Origin: Sulfitobacter sp.
GTDB lineage: Bacteria; Pseudomonadota; Alphaproteobacteria; Rhodobacterales; Rhodobacteraceae
NCBI GenBank assembly: GCA_024636405.1
Contig: JAGXHC010000208.1
Span: 1 to 16,423, forward strand
Reading direction: 5' to 3'
DNA length: 16,423 bases
How positions within the stretch are numbered: position 1 is the first letter of the stretch; every line of letters starts with the position of its first letter. The notes below the pieces were generated by a model that was not told the DNA's origin, searched no databases, and saw nothing but the letters and a program-made list of their open reading frames with translations. Position numbers and translations under genes: made by a program. Shown piece after piece: positions 7,589-14,836 of the stretch.

Positions 7589-7861
7589 ATGCCAGTCTTC
7601 GTTAAAACCGGGTCTATCGTTCTTGCTGCGCTCACAGCCATCGCACTTCCCTTGCAATCAGCAAGCGCGCATCAGCAAAAGGTCGTCATGGCCGTGAGAA
7701 ATGACGAACCAGTCCACGCAAACGTCACTGTCCCGGCGCGGCTTTACCCGCCCGCCGGCACCTGTCGGCTGTGGTATCCTGACCGGGACGCCACGCAACA
7801 GCCCGCGGTATCCAGTTGCAATGTCGTGATACCCGCCGGGGCCATCCTGATTTTGGGCTGA
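7589..7861 (+). CDS. Small exported protein of unknown function with two cysteines
   Basis: I do not recognise the family securely. The 90-residue product has a clear signal peptide (a lysine at 6, a hydrophobic core 8-22, predicted cleavage after SASA at 27), leaving a mature domain of about 63 residues. This contains just two cysteines, 59 and 77, in GTCRLWYPDRD and SSCNVVIPAGAILILG. The C-R-x-W-x-P...Q-P...C...P-x-G-A pattern resembles small periplasmic proteins often listed as hypothetical in alphaproteobacteria. The cysteines could form one disulfide. The ATG at 7589 follows CAGGAGTAAGCAA, a good ribosome binding site; a longer in-frame start at 7526 would bury the signal peptide. It has its own candidate promoter and an intrinsic terminator right after it, so it is probably a single-gene unit. 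Confidence 0.75.
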   Translation: MPVFVKTGSIVLAALTAIALPLQSASAHQQKVVMAVRNDEPVHANVTVPARLYPPAGTCRLWYPDRDATQQPAVSSCNVVIPAGAILILG

Positions 7862-7881
7862 TACCCCCCAACCCGGATCTG

Positions 7882-7920
7882 CGCCCACCCCGTTTTCAGA
7901 CGGGGTGGGCGTTTTGTTAT
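7882..7920 (+). terminator. Intrinsic terminator after the small exported-protein gene
   Basis: CGCCCACCCCGT (7882-7893) and ACGGGGTGGGCG (7900-7911) form a perfect 12-bp stem with a six-base loop, followed by TTTTGTTAT. This is a textbook Rho-independent terminator for the plus strand. It abuts the gcvP stop codon (7917-7919); on the minus strand the same stem has no T-run after it but could still protect the gcv mRNA 3' end. Confidence 0.92.
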
Positions 7921-10766
7921 TCTGCGGCGTCCGCGTAGACTTCCATCGGCGGGCAGGTACAGATCAGATGTCGGTCGCCGTGCACATTGTCCACGCGGTT
8001 CACCGGCGGCCAGTATTTGTCCACCCGGAAGGCACCGGGCGGGAAACAGCCCTGTTCGCGGCTGTAGGGCCGGTCCCAGTCACCCACCAGATCCTCCACC
8101 GTATGCGGTGCATTCTTCAACGCGTTGTTCTCTCGAGGCATGTCACCATCTTCAATCGCGCGGATCTCCTCGCGGATGGCCAGCATTGCATCACAGAACC
8201 GGTCCAGTTCAGCCTTGGTTTCGCTTTCCGTAGGCTCCACCATCAGCGTGCCCGCCACAGGCCAGGACATCGTGGGCGCATGAAATCCTGCGTCGATCAA
8301 CCGTTTGGCGATGTCTTCAACCGTGACATCGGCGCTTTGCTCGAACGGGCGCACGTCAAGAATGCACTCATGCGCAACCCGGCCGGTCGGCCCCTTGTAC
8401 AGCACGTCGTAGGCGCCCTCCAACCGCTTGGCGATATAGTTGGCGTTCAGGATCGCGACCCGCGTCGCCTGCGTCAGCCCCTCACCGCCCATCATCAGGC
8501 AATAGGCCCACGAGATCGGCAACAGCGATGGCGACCCGAACGGCGCGGCAGACACCGGTCCCTGTTCGCCGCCTTGTGTGGGATGGCCGGGCAGATGCAC
8601 GACCAGATGCTGTTTCACGCCAATCGGCCCCATGCCGGGACCGCCGCCGCCATGCGGGATGCAAAACGTCTTGTGCAGGTTCAGGTGGCTGACATCGCCC
8701 CCCAGATCGCCGGGACGCGACAGCCCGACCATGGCGTTCATATTGGCCCCGTCAATATAGACCTGACCGCCATGATCATGGGTGATCTGCGTCACCTCTG
8801 TCACCGTCTCCTCAAACACGCCGTGGGTCGACGGATAGGTGATCATGCACCCGGCAAGGTTTTCGGAATGGGCTTCCGCCTTGGCGCGGAAATCATCAAG
8901 ATCGATGTCACCGTTCGACGCGCTCTTGATCACCACGACCTTCCAGCCGACCATCTGTGCGCTTGCAGGGTTGGTGCCATGCGCGCTCATCGGGATCAGA
9001 CATATGTTGCGGTGGCCCTGACCTTGGGCGCGGTGATAGGCGGCAATCGTCAGCAACCCTGCATATTCCCCCTGCGCACCTGAATTCGGCTGCATCGAAA
9101 TCGCATCATAGCCGGTGATATCACACAGCTTGGACGACAGATCATTGATCAACTCGCTGTACCCCAGCGCCTGATCCGCAGGCACAAACGGATGCATCAG
9201 CGAAAACTCACGCCAACTGACCGGCATCATCTCGGCGGCTGAATTCAGCTTCATCGTGCACGACCCCAGCGGGATCATCGCGCGGTCCAGCGCCAGATCG
9301 CGGTCCGCCAGACGCCGCATATAGCGCATCATCTCCGTTTCCGCCCGGTTCATGTGGAAAATCGGATGGGTCAGGTATTTCGACGTCCGCTGCATGGCGT
9401 CCGGCACGCGGTATTCCGGCGTAAAGTCATCGTCCGCGTGCCGCAGCCCAAACGCGCGCCAGACCGCCTCGATTGTGGCAGGGCGCGACCGTTCGTCCAT
9501 GGTGATCCCGACACGGGTTTCGCCGACGCGGCGCAGGTTGATACCCTCATCGACCGCGGATTTCATCACCGCCGCCTGAAGCGGGCCGACGTCCACGGTG
9601 ATGGTGTCAAAGAACGCCTGCGGATCAACCTTGAACCCCGCACTCTCAAGCCCTTTGGCCAGACGCACGGCCTTGCGGTGGATGCGCTGCGCAATGGCCT
9701 TGAGCCCCTCAGGACCATGGAACACGGCATACATCGACGCCATGACCGCCAGCAGCGCCTGTGCTGTACACACGTTCGATGTCGCCTTTTCGCGGCGGAT
9801 ATGCTGTTCGCGGGTTTGCAGCGAAAGCCGGTAGGCACGGTTGCCATGCGCGTCGATCGACACGCCCACAATCCGGCCCGGCATCGAACGCTTCATCGCA
9901 TCCTTACAGGCCATATAGGCCGCATGTGGGCCGCCGTATCCTTCGGGCACGCCAAAACGCTGGGTACTGCCCACGGCAATATCCGCGCCCATCTCGCCCG
10001 GCTCTTTCAACAGGGTCAGCGCCAGCGGATCCGCGGAAATGATCCCGATGGCCTTGTTTTCATGCAGCGATGCGATGTGTTTGGTAAAGTCGCGGACATG
10101 GCCGTACGTGCCCGGATACTGAAAGATCGCGCCAAATACGGCTGACGCGTCCATCTTGTCGGGATCGCCAATGATCACCTCGATGCCCAACGGCGCCGCG
10201 CGTGTCTGCATCACCGCAATGTTCTGCGGATGACAATCGCGGTCCACAAAGAACGCCATGGACTTGGACTTTGCGACCCGCATGGCCATCGTCATCGCCT
10301 CGGCACAGGCCGTCGCCTCGTCCAGCAGGGACGCGTTGGCAATCTCCAGCCCGGTCAGGTCGCTGACCATCGTCTGAAAGTTCAACAGCGCCTCAAGACG
10401 CCCTTGGCTGATCTCGGGCTGATAGGGCGTATAGGCGGTGTACCACGCCGGATTTTCCAGAATATTGCGCTGGATCGCGGGCGGCGTGACGGTGCCATGA
10501 TACCCCTGCCCGATCAGGCTGGTCAGCACCTTGTTCTTCCCGGCGGTGATGCGCATATGCTCCAGCACTTCACGCTCGGACATTGCCTTGCCAAAATCCA
10601 GCGGTTCCTTGGCGCGGATCGCCTGTGGCAGCGTGTCGTCAATCAGCGCGGCAAGGCTTTGCGCACCCACCACCTTCAGCATGTCGGACATTTCAGCGGG
10701 GGAAGGCCCGATGTGGCGCCTGTTGGCAAAATCATACGGCAAATATTCGGTCGGCTTGAAAGACAT
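7917..10766 (-). CDS. gcvP: Glycine dehydrogenase (decarboxylating), P protein of the glycine cleavage system
   Basis: The 949-residue single-chain P protein (E. coli 957) decarboxylates glycine on pyridoxal phosphate and passes the aminomethyl group to the lipoyl arm of GcvH. The N-terminal half carries RRHIGPS near the start and the [19 protein letters not shown] block. The C-terminal half holds the cofactor lysine, Lys699, in [18 protein letters not shown]. Both halves have the fold type I aminotransferase character of the family. The ATG at 10766 opens [13 protein letters not shown] and follows AGGGGTAAGGGACG. It is the last gene of gcvT-gcvH-gcvP, 69 bases after gcvH, and that gap holds a stable hairpin. 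It ends against the terminator of the oppositely oriented small gene. Regulation is expected through the glycine riboswitch upstream of gcvT. Confidence 0.98.
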   Translation of the reverse strand: MSFKPTEYLPYDFANRRHIGPSPAEMSDMLKVVGAQSLAALIDDTLPQAIRAKEPLDFGKAMSEREVLEHMRITAGKNKVLTSLIGQGYHGTVTPPAIQRNILENPAWYTAYTPYQPEISQGRLEALLNFQTMVSDLTGLEIANASLLDEATACAEAMTMAMRVAKSKSMAFFVDRDCHPQNIAVMQTRAAPLGIEVIIGDPDKMDASAVFGAIFQYPGTYGHVRDFTKHIASLHENKAIGIISADPLALTLLKEPGEMGADIAVGSTQRFGVPEGYGGPHAAYMACKDAMKRSMPGRIVGVSIDAHGNRAYRLSLQTREQHIRREKATSNVCTAQALLAVMASMYAVFHGPEGLKAIAQRIHRKAVRLAKGLESAGFKVDPQAFFDTITVDVGPLQAAVMKSAVDEGINLRRVGETRVGITMDERSRPATIEAVWRAFGLRHADDDFTPEYRVPDAMQRTSKYLTHPIFHMNRAETEMMRYMRRLADRDLALDRAMIPLGSCTMKLNSAAEMMPVSWREFSLMHPFVPADQALGYSELINDLSSKLCDITGYDAISMQPNSGAQGEYAGLLTIAAYHRAQGQGHRNICLIPMSAHGTNPASAQMVGWKVVVIKSASNGDIDLDDFRAKAEAHSENLAGCMITYPSTHGVFEETVTEVTQITHDHGGQVYIDGANMNAMVGLSRPGDLGGDVSHLNLHKTFCIPHGGGGPGMGPIGVKQHLVVHLPGHPTQGGEQGPVSAAPFGSPSLLPISWAYCLMMGGEGLTQATRVAILNANYIAKRLEGAYDVLYKGPTGRVAHECILDVRPFEQSADVTVEDIAKRLIDAGFHAPTMSWPVAGTLMVEPTESETKAELDRFCDAMLAIREEIRAIEDGDMPRENNALKNAPHTVEDLVGDWDRPYSREQGCFPPGAFRVDKYWPPVNRVDNVHGDRHLICTCPPMEVYADAAE

Positions 10767-10802
10767 CGTCCCTTACCCCTGCATAACTGTACGTGAATGG
10801 TC

Positions 10803-10823
10803 CCCGCCGGAATGTCCGGCGGG
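10803..10823 (-). other. Intercistronic hairpin between gcvH and gcvP
   Basis: CCCGCCGG (10803-10810) and CCGGCGGG (10816-10823) form a perfect 8-bp GC stem with a five-base loop. On the transcribed strand it starts 12 bases after the gcvH stop and is followed by GACCATTC rather than a T-run, so it is not a standard terminator. It may cause partial attenuation or block exonucleases and raise GcvH over GcvP. Confidence 0.6.
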
Positions 10824-10835
10824 TCGCGTTGGCGG

Positions 10836-11195
10836 TTATCCGATAAACTTCAGATAGGCGGCTTCGTCCATGAATTCGTCCATCTGGGACGGATCGCTGG
10901 CCTTCAGCTTGAAAAACCACGCCTCGCCTTGCGGATCGTCGTTCACTATGCTGGGATTGTCCGACAACGTGTCGTTCACTTCGGTAATCTCACCGTCAAT
11001 GGGCGCCAGAATGTCCGACGCGGCCTTGACGCTTTCGATCACGACAACCTCGTCGTCCTTGCTCACGACCGTGCCCACATCGGGCAACTCGACAAACACA
11101 ACATCGCCCAACTGCTCGGCGGCATGAGTGGTGATGCCCACCACAATCTCGTCGCCCTCGACACGCAGCCACTCATGTTCTTCGGTAAATTTCAT
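10836..11195 (-). CDS. gcvH: Glycine cleavage system H protein (lipoyl carrier)
   Basis: A 119-residue lipoyl-domain protein that carries the aminomethyl intermediate from GcvP to GcvT and electrons to lipoamide dehydrogenase. The lipoylation site is Lys57 in [11 protein letters not shown]. The opening [15 protein letters not shown] and the closing helix with YLKFIG match the family. The ATG at 11195 is chosen over an in-frame ATG at 11291, which lies inside the gcvT 3' end; it has GGAGAG about 8 bases upstream, in the 22-base gap after the gcvT stop. It is the middle gene of gcvTHP. Lipoamide dehydrogenase, the L protein, is not in the window and is normally encoded with the 2-oxoacid dehydrogenase genes. 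Confidence 0.97.
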   Translation of the reverse strand: MKFTEEHEWLRVEGDEIVVGITTHAAEQLGDVVFVELPDVGTVVSKDDEVVVIESVKAASDILAPIDGEITEVNDTLSDNPSIVNDDPQGEAWFFKLKASDPSQMDEFMDEAAYLKFIG

Positions 11196-11217
11196 GTCCG
11201 GTTCTCTCCTGTCTGGA

Positions 11218-12342
11218 TCATCTTTTGAAGTTTGCGGCAACAAACGGCAGTTTGGCAACGACAAGTGGCATCCGCTTGCCACGCACTTCACCCCACAACG
11301 GCGTGCCTGCGTCTGTCAGGGCGGTTTCGACATAGCCCATGGCAATGGGTGCGCCCACGGTCGGACCAAAACCACCGGACGTCACGACACCCACCTGCGT
11401 GCCACCCTCGGCGGCATCGAACAGCAAAACACCTTCTCGCATCGGCGCACGGCCTTCGGGCTGAAGCCCCACACGCTTGCGTGCCACACCCGTTTCCAGC
11501 CCGCCCATCACGGCACCGGCACCCGGAAATCCGCCGCCACGCGCGCCGCCGCGCCGACGGATCTTCTGGATCGCCCAGCTCAACCCGCCTTCAACCGGGT
11601 TGGTCTGGGCATCAATATCATGCCCATAAAGACACAGCCCCGCCTCCAGCCGCAGCGAATCGCGCGCGCCCAGTCCAATAAGTGCGACGCCGTCCTGCGC
11701 CAACAGCGCCCGCGTCAGCGCCTCCGCATCGGCATTGGCGACCGAAATCTCATATCCGTCTTCGCCGGTATAGCCTGACCGCGACGCCCAGACGGCAATA
11801 CCGTCCAGCGTCAGGTCACGCACATCCATGAACCGCATCTGTGCCGCCGCCGGATCAAGCGCTGCGACAGCGGCCTCTGCGCCCGGTCCCTGCACCGCGA
11901 TCAGCGCGCGATCTTCCAGCGGCGTGACCGTGATGCCCGGCTCAAGAGCGGCGCGCATCCGTGCAATATCCGCCTCCTTGCAAGCCGCATTGACCACCAC
12001 CAGCAGATCATCACCGCGCCGCGCGAACATCAGATCGTCCTCGATCCCGCCGGTGTCATTGGTGAACAGACCGTAGCGTTGGCGACCGCCTTCCAGCCCC
12101 ATCACATCCATCGGCACCAGCGCCTCGAATGTCACCGCAACCGCGTCCCATGACGGACCAGACAGCAACACCTGCCCCATGTGGCTGACATCGAACAGAC
12201 CCGCCGCCTCGCGGGTGTGCTGATGCTCCTTCATCACGCCCATTGGGTATTGCACCGGCATTTCATAGCCGGCGAATGGCACCATTTTGGCGCCCTGCGC
12301 CACGTGCAAATCATAAAGCGGTGTGCGTCTTAGTTCAGTCAT
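11218..12342 (-). CDS. gcvT: Aminomethyltransferase, T protein of the glycine cleavage system
   Basis: GcvT transfers the methylene carbon from the aminomethyl-lipoyl arm of GcvH to tetrahydrofolate, releasing ammonia. The 374-residue protein opens [31 protein letters not shown], carries FDVSHMGQ (50-57), and has the catalytic-aspartate region GGIEDDLMF near 102. [13 protein letters not shown] is the folate-binding signature, and the C-terminal barrel ends in the K-R-x-P-L-V segment. The ATG at 12342 is supported by conservation and GGAGG four bases upstream. The in-frame ATG at 12393 lies within the riboswitch expression platform and is rejected. A short Arg/Gly-rich insert ([10 protein letters not shown]) sits about two thirds along. 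First gene of gcvTHP. Confidence 0.96.
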   Translation of the reverse strand: MTELRRTPLYDLHVAQGAKMVPFAGYEMPVQYPMGVMKEHQHTREAAGLFDVSHMGQVLLSGPSWDAVAVTFEALVPMDVMGLEGGRQRYGLFTNDTGGIEDDLMFARRGDDLLVVVNAACKEADIARMRAALEPGITVTPLEDRALIAVQGPGAEAAVAALDPAAAQMRFMDVRDLTLDGIAVWASRSGYTGEDGYEISVANADAEALTRALLAQDGVALIGLGARDSLRLEAGLCLYGHDIDAQTNPVEGGLSWAIQKIRRRGGARGGGFPGAGAVMGGLETGVARKRVGLQPEGRAPMREGVLLFDAAEGGTQVGVVTSGGFGPTVGAPIAMGYVETALTDAGTPLWGEVRGKRMPLVVAKLPFVAANFKR

Positions 12343-12388
12343 CCGGCCTCCATCCCTGATATCCACCGGGGCCTGAACGGCACAATCC

Positions 12389-12425
12389 GGCACCAGCGCG
12401 CCGCGTCATGCGGTGCGTGGGTGCC
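12389..12425 (-). promoter_or_regulatory. Hairpin in the glycine-riboswitch expression platform
   Basis: On the transcribed strand GGCACC (12425-12420) pairs with GGTGCC (12394-12389), enclosing a second stem CCGC/GCGG around an ATGAC loop. It begins three bases after the P1 stem of aptamer 2 and ends about 45 bases before the gcvT start. No T-run follows, so control may be translational or Rho-assisted rather than by intrinsic termination. Alternative pairing of GGGGC (12427-12423) with GCCCC (12372-12368) is possible. Confidence 0.5.
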
Positions 12426-12577
12426 CCATCTGTCCTTTCGCCTGAGATCGTTATCCCTTCGGCGGACGCACATGCGCCTCTCTCCAGAGTTTTGACTACC
12501 GTCACGGTCCTTTGGGCCTGAGAGTTTCCGGGGCGGTTGCTCCTTCGGCACCGGCTTGCGCCGATTCTCCCGTGACG
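12424..12577 (-). promoter_or_regulatory. Tandem glycine riboswitch (two aptamers) of gcvTHP
   Basis: Two glycine aptamers lie in series on the minus strand. Aptamer 1 (about 12577-12500) is closed by an 8-bp P1 (CGTCACGG with CCGTGACG) and carries GGAGA, GCCGAAGGAGCAA and CTCTCAGGC...AAAGGAC. Aptamer 2 (about 12490-12424) carries GGAGAG, GCCGAAGGGATAA and ATCTCAGGCGAAAGGACAG, with a 4-bp P1 (TCTG with CAGA). The linker is TAGTCAAA, the short A-containing type of cooperative tandem switches. The switch sits in the 5' leader of gcvT. By the known behaviour of the class it turns the operon on when glycine is plentiful. Confidence 0.95.
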
Positions 12578-12587
12578 AATGGCCATA

Positions 12588-12615
12588 GCTATGACGGTGC
12601 GCCCGCTGACGTCAA
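12588..12615 (-). promoter_or_regulatory. Candidate promoter of the gcvTHP operon
   Basis: TTGACG (12615-12610 on the minus strand) precedes CATAGC (12593-12588) at 16 bases, placing the transcription start near 12580, just before riboswitch aptamer 1. The position fits well; the -10 box is weak. The -35 box overlaps the 8-bp palindrome TGACGTCA (12607-12614), which might bind a regulator. Confidence 0.5.
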
Positions 12616-12636
12616 GCTTGCTTGTGTACGCCCGCA

Positions 12637-12642
12637 TACAAT
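12637..12642 (+). promoter_or_regulatory. Candidate -10 box of the gamma-glutamylcyclotransferase-like gene
   Basis: TACAAT matches the -10 consensus in 5 of 6 positions and lies 42 bases before the ATG at 12685. The matching -35 area (about 12614-12620, AAGCTTG) is poor and overlaps the -35 box of the divergent gcvT promoter, so the two promoters would stand back to back. Confidence 0.4.
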
Positions 12643-12684
12643 GATTTGCTGCCCCTGACTTCCTTCGACGAACAGGACACCACA

Positions 12685-13254
12685 ATGACGCCCTATTTCT
12701 TTGGCTACGGCAGCCTTGTGAACCGCAGCACCCACGCCTACCCGGATTCGCGGCCCGCACAATTGACCGGCTGGCGGCGCGCCTGGGTGCGGACCGGCGG
12801 ACGCGATGTGGTGTTCCTCAGCGTGGTGCGTGACGACGCCTGCACCATCGACGGGCTGATCGCGGCCGTGCCCGGCGCCGACTGGGCCGCCCTTGATGCG
12901 CGCGAACATGGCTATGCACGGCTCAGCTCGGGCGGCTCCGTGACCCATGACCTGATCCCCTCGCCCGACGTGGCGCATTACGCCGTCCCGCCAGAGCATC
13001 ACCAGCGCGACGGCGATCATGTGATCCTGCTCAGCTATCTTGATGTCGTGGTACAGGGTTTCGCACGGGTGTTCGGCACCGTTGGCGTGGCGCGGTTCTT
13101 TGAGACCACCCAAGGCTGGACCACACCCGTTCTGGATGACCGCACCAGCCCGCAATACCCGCGCCACCAATCGCTGAGCACCGATGAGACGGCACTGGTG
13201 GACCAACACCTGCACGCGCAAGGCGCCAGGATCATCCGCGCCGCCGCCCCCTGA
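12685..13254 (+). CDS. Gamma-glutamylcyclotransferase-like (GGCT/ChaC fold) protein
   Basis: A 189-residue protein of the GGCT/AIG2/ChaC fold. Members release 5-oxoproline from gamma-glutamyl peptides or glutathione in the cytoplasm. The substrate loop FGYGSLVN (6-13) is the hallmark, and Glu74 in ALDAREHGYARL fits the catalytic general base. The rest is less conserved, so the substrate is unsettled; ChaC-type glutathione cleavage is one option, a plain AIG2-like enzyme another. The ATG at 12685 is chosen because the conserved strand starts at residue 4; the in-frame ATG at 12622 would precede the candidate -10 box. It is divergent from gcvTHP and converges on gltX, with its TGA inside a 26-bp tandem repeat. 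No operon partner. Confidence 0.8.
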   Translation: MTPYFFGYGSLVNRSTHAYPDSRPAQLTGWRRAWVRTGGRDVVFLSVVRDDACTIDGLIAAVPGADWAALDAREHGYARLSSGGSVTHDLIPSPDVAHYAVPPEHHQRDGDHVILLSYLDVVVQGFARVFGTVGVARFFETTQGWTTPVLDDRTSPQYPRHQSLSTDETALVDQHLHAQGARIIRAAAP

Positions 13255-13298
13255 TCCGCAGGATCAGCTGCGCCCCCTGACCCGCAGGATCAGCCGCG
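13247..13298. repeat. 26-bp tandem duplication with hairpins at the convergent ggct-like/gltX ends
   Basis: Two 26-bp copies (13247-13272 and 13273-13298) differ at two positions, both T/C changes. Copy 1 holds CTGATCC-GCA-GGATCAG, a perfect 7-bp stem; copy 2 has the same stem with one G-T pair. The cyclotransferase-like TGA (13252-13254) lies in copy 1 and the gltX stop (13290-13292, minus strand) in copy 2. No T-run follows on either strand. It may serve as a two-sided transcript end. Confidence 0.85.
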
Positions 13299-14624
13299 CG
13301 CCTTGACCACCCGCAGCAGCGGCATCACATGCGCCATTTCCGGCCCGTGTTCCTGCCCCGTCAACGCCAGCCGCAATGGCCGGAACAGCCCGCGACCCTT
13401 GCGCCCCGTGGCATCCTTGACCGCTGCGGTCCAGGTGCTCCAGGTCTGATCGTCAAACGCCCCTTCGGGCAACAGCGTCATCGCCTGCGCCACAAACGCG
13501 GTGTCCTCGTCCTCGATCACCGGATCGGCACCATCGCGGAACATCTCCCACCACGGCTTCAGATCGTTCATCGTTTCGATATTGTCGCGCGTCACCGTCC
13601 AGAACCGCTCTGCCTGCGCATCCGGCACCCCCAGCGCCTCAATATGCTTTGCCACCGCCGCCAGCGGCAATTGCTGAAGATAATGCCCCGTCAGCGGAAA
13701 CAGATCGGCCACGTCAAATTTCGTCGGCGCAGAGCCAAAATGGTCAATGTCGAAACCCTCGATCAGCGCGGCCATGTCAGTGCGCAATTCAACCGGATCG
13801 GATGATCCCAGCCGCGCCATCAGGCTCAGCAACGCAAAGGGTTGGATGCCCTGCGCGCGCAGATCGCGCAACGCCAACGTCCCAAGCCGCTTGCTCAGCG
13901 CCTCACCCTGCGGGCCGGTCAGCAGGCTGTGATGTGAAAATTGCGGCAATGTCCCGCCCAGCGCCTGCATGATCTGGATCTGCGTCGCGGTGTTGGTCAC
14001 ATGATCAGAGCCACGCACAACGCTGGTCACGCCCATTTCGGTGTCATCCACCACGCTTGCAAGCGTATACAGGATCTGCCCGTCACCCCGGATCAACACC
14101 GGATCGCTGACGCTGGCCGCATCAATTGAGATGTCGCCAAGGATGCCGTCGTTCCATTCAATCCGCTGCTGGTCCAGCTTGAACCGCCACACACCGGCAC
14201 CACGTTCCGCGCGCAACGCATCCTTTTCCGCCTCCGTCAGCTTTAGGGCGGCCCGGTCATAAACCGGCGGGTTGCCCATGTTAAGCTGCTTCTTGCGCTT
14301 CAGATCCAACTCCGTCGGCGTCTCGAAAGCCTCGTAAAACCGGCCCATCCCGCGCAGCGTTTCCGCAGCGGCCTGGTATTGCTCCAACCGCTCTGACTGG
14401 CGCTCAACCCGGTCCCAATGCAGACCCAGCCAGGTCAGGTCTTCCTTGATGCCGTCAACGTATTCTTCCTTGCTGCGGTCCGGGTCGGTATCGTCGATGC
14501 GCAGAATGAACGTCCCCCCCGCCTTGCGCGCAATGAGATAGTTCATCAGCGCGGTACGCAGGTTTCCGACGTGAATGTATCCCGTGGGCGACGGGGCGAA
14601 ACGGGTGATGGTGGTGCTGGACAT
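13290..14624 (-). CDS. gltX: Glutamate--tRNA ligase (GluRS; cysteine-free paralogue type)
   Basis: A 444-residue class Ic synthetase that charges tRNA-Glu in the cytoplasm. The HIGH-type signature is HVGN (18-21) in FAPSPTGYIHVGNLRTAL. The TDPDRSKEEY segment and VVRGSDHVTNTATQIQI are family blocks. The KMSKS loop reads EALSKRLG (241-248), with Ala242 where most GluRS have Lys or Met-Lys, while the second lysine (245) is kept. There is no cysteine anywhere, so the zinc site of E. coli GluRS is absent. The C-terminal half is the helical anticodon-binding domain. The ATG at 14624 has AGGAGA eight bases upstream; an earlier in-frame start at 14732 adds an unconserved stretch. Rhodobacterales often have two GluRS genes; which tRNAs this one charges (Glu, or also Gln for GatCAB) cannot be read here. 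Confidence 0.93.
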   Translation of the reverse strand: MSSTTITRFAPSPTGYIHVGNLRTALMNYLIARKAGGTFILRIDDTDPDRSKEEYVDGIKEDLTWLGLHWDRVERQSERLEQYQAAAETLRGMGRFYEAFETPTELDLKRKKQLNMGNPPVYDRAALKLTEAEKDALRAERGAGVWRFKLDQQRIEWNDGILGDISIDAASVSDPVLIRGDGQILYTLASVVDDTEMGVTSVVRGSDHVTNTATQIQIMQALGGTLPQFSHHSLLTGPQGEALSKRLGTLALRDLRAQGIQPFALLSLMARLGSSDPVELRTDMAALIEGFDIDHFGSAPTKFDVADLFPLTGHYLQQLPLAAVAKHIEALGVPDAQAERFWTVTRDNIETMNDLKPWWEMFRDGADPVIEDEDTAFVAQAMTLLPEGAFDDQTWSTWTAAVKDATGRKGRGLFRPLRLALTGQEHGPEMAHVMPLLRVVKARG

Positions 14625-14640
14625 CTGGAATTCTCCTGTT

Positions 14641-14697
14641 GCGCGCGGGCTTGTCACATGGCGCAGGTTTTGTCCAGTTATCCCAGGGCCCGCGCGC
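14641..14697 (-). other. 10-bp perfect inverted repeat in the gltX leader
   Basis: GCGCGCGGGC (14641-14650) and GCCCGCGCGC (14688-14697) are perfect complements separated by 37 bases. On the gltX mRNA the 3' arm ends two bases before the AACAGGAG ribosome binding site. A hairpin here could modulate translation start, or the repeat could mark a protein site. The remaining leader up to 14836 shows no clear promoter; TTAAGG-17-TATCGG on the minus strand is only weak. Confidence 0.5.
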
Positions 14698-14836
14698 CGC
14701 CATGCACGCACAGTCACGGTCGGCTTTTGCACCCTGACCGATACCCGAAATCCCGCGCCGCCTTAACCGCAGACACGCGCCGCTCGCGCAATCGCGGCGG
14801 CGGCAGCGGCATGAAACCCGCCCCCACCGCTTTCGC

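Noticed and set aside
7905..9083. Open frames of about 392 and 263 codons opposite gcvP (7905-9083 and 9354-10145)
   Set aside because: gcvP is full length with its cofactor lysine; the opposite frames have no family features and no ribosome binding site of note.
12335..12760. Open frames across the gcvT leader on the minus strand
   Set aside because: They run through the tandem glycine riboswitch, whose structure explains the sequence.
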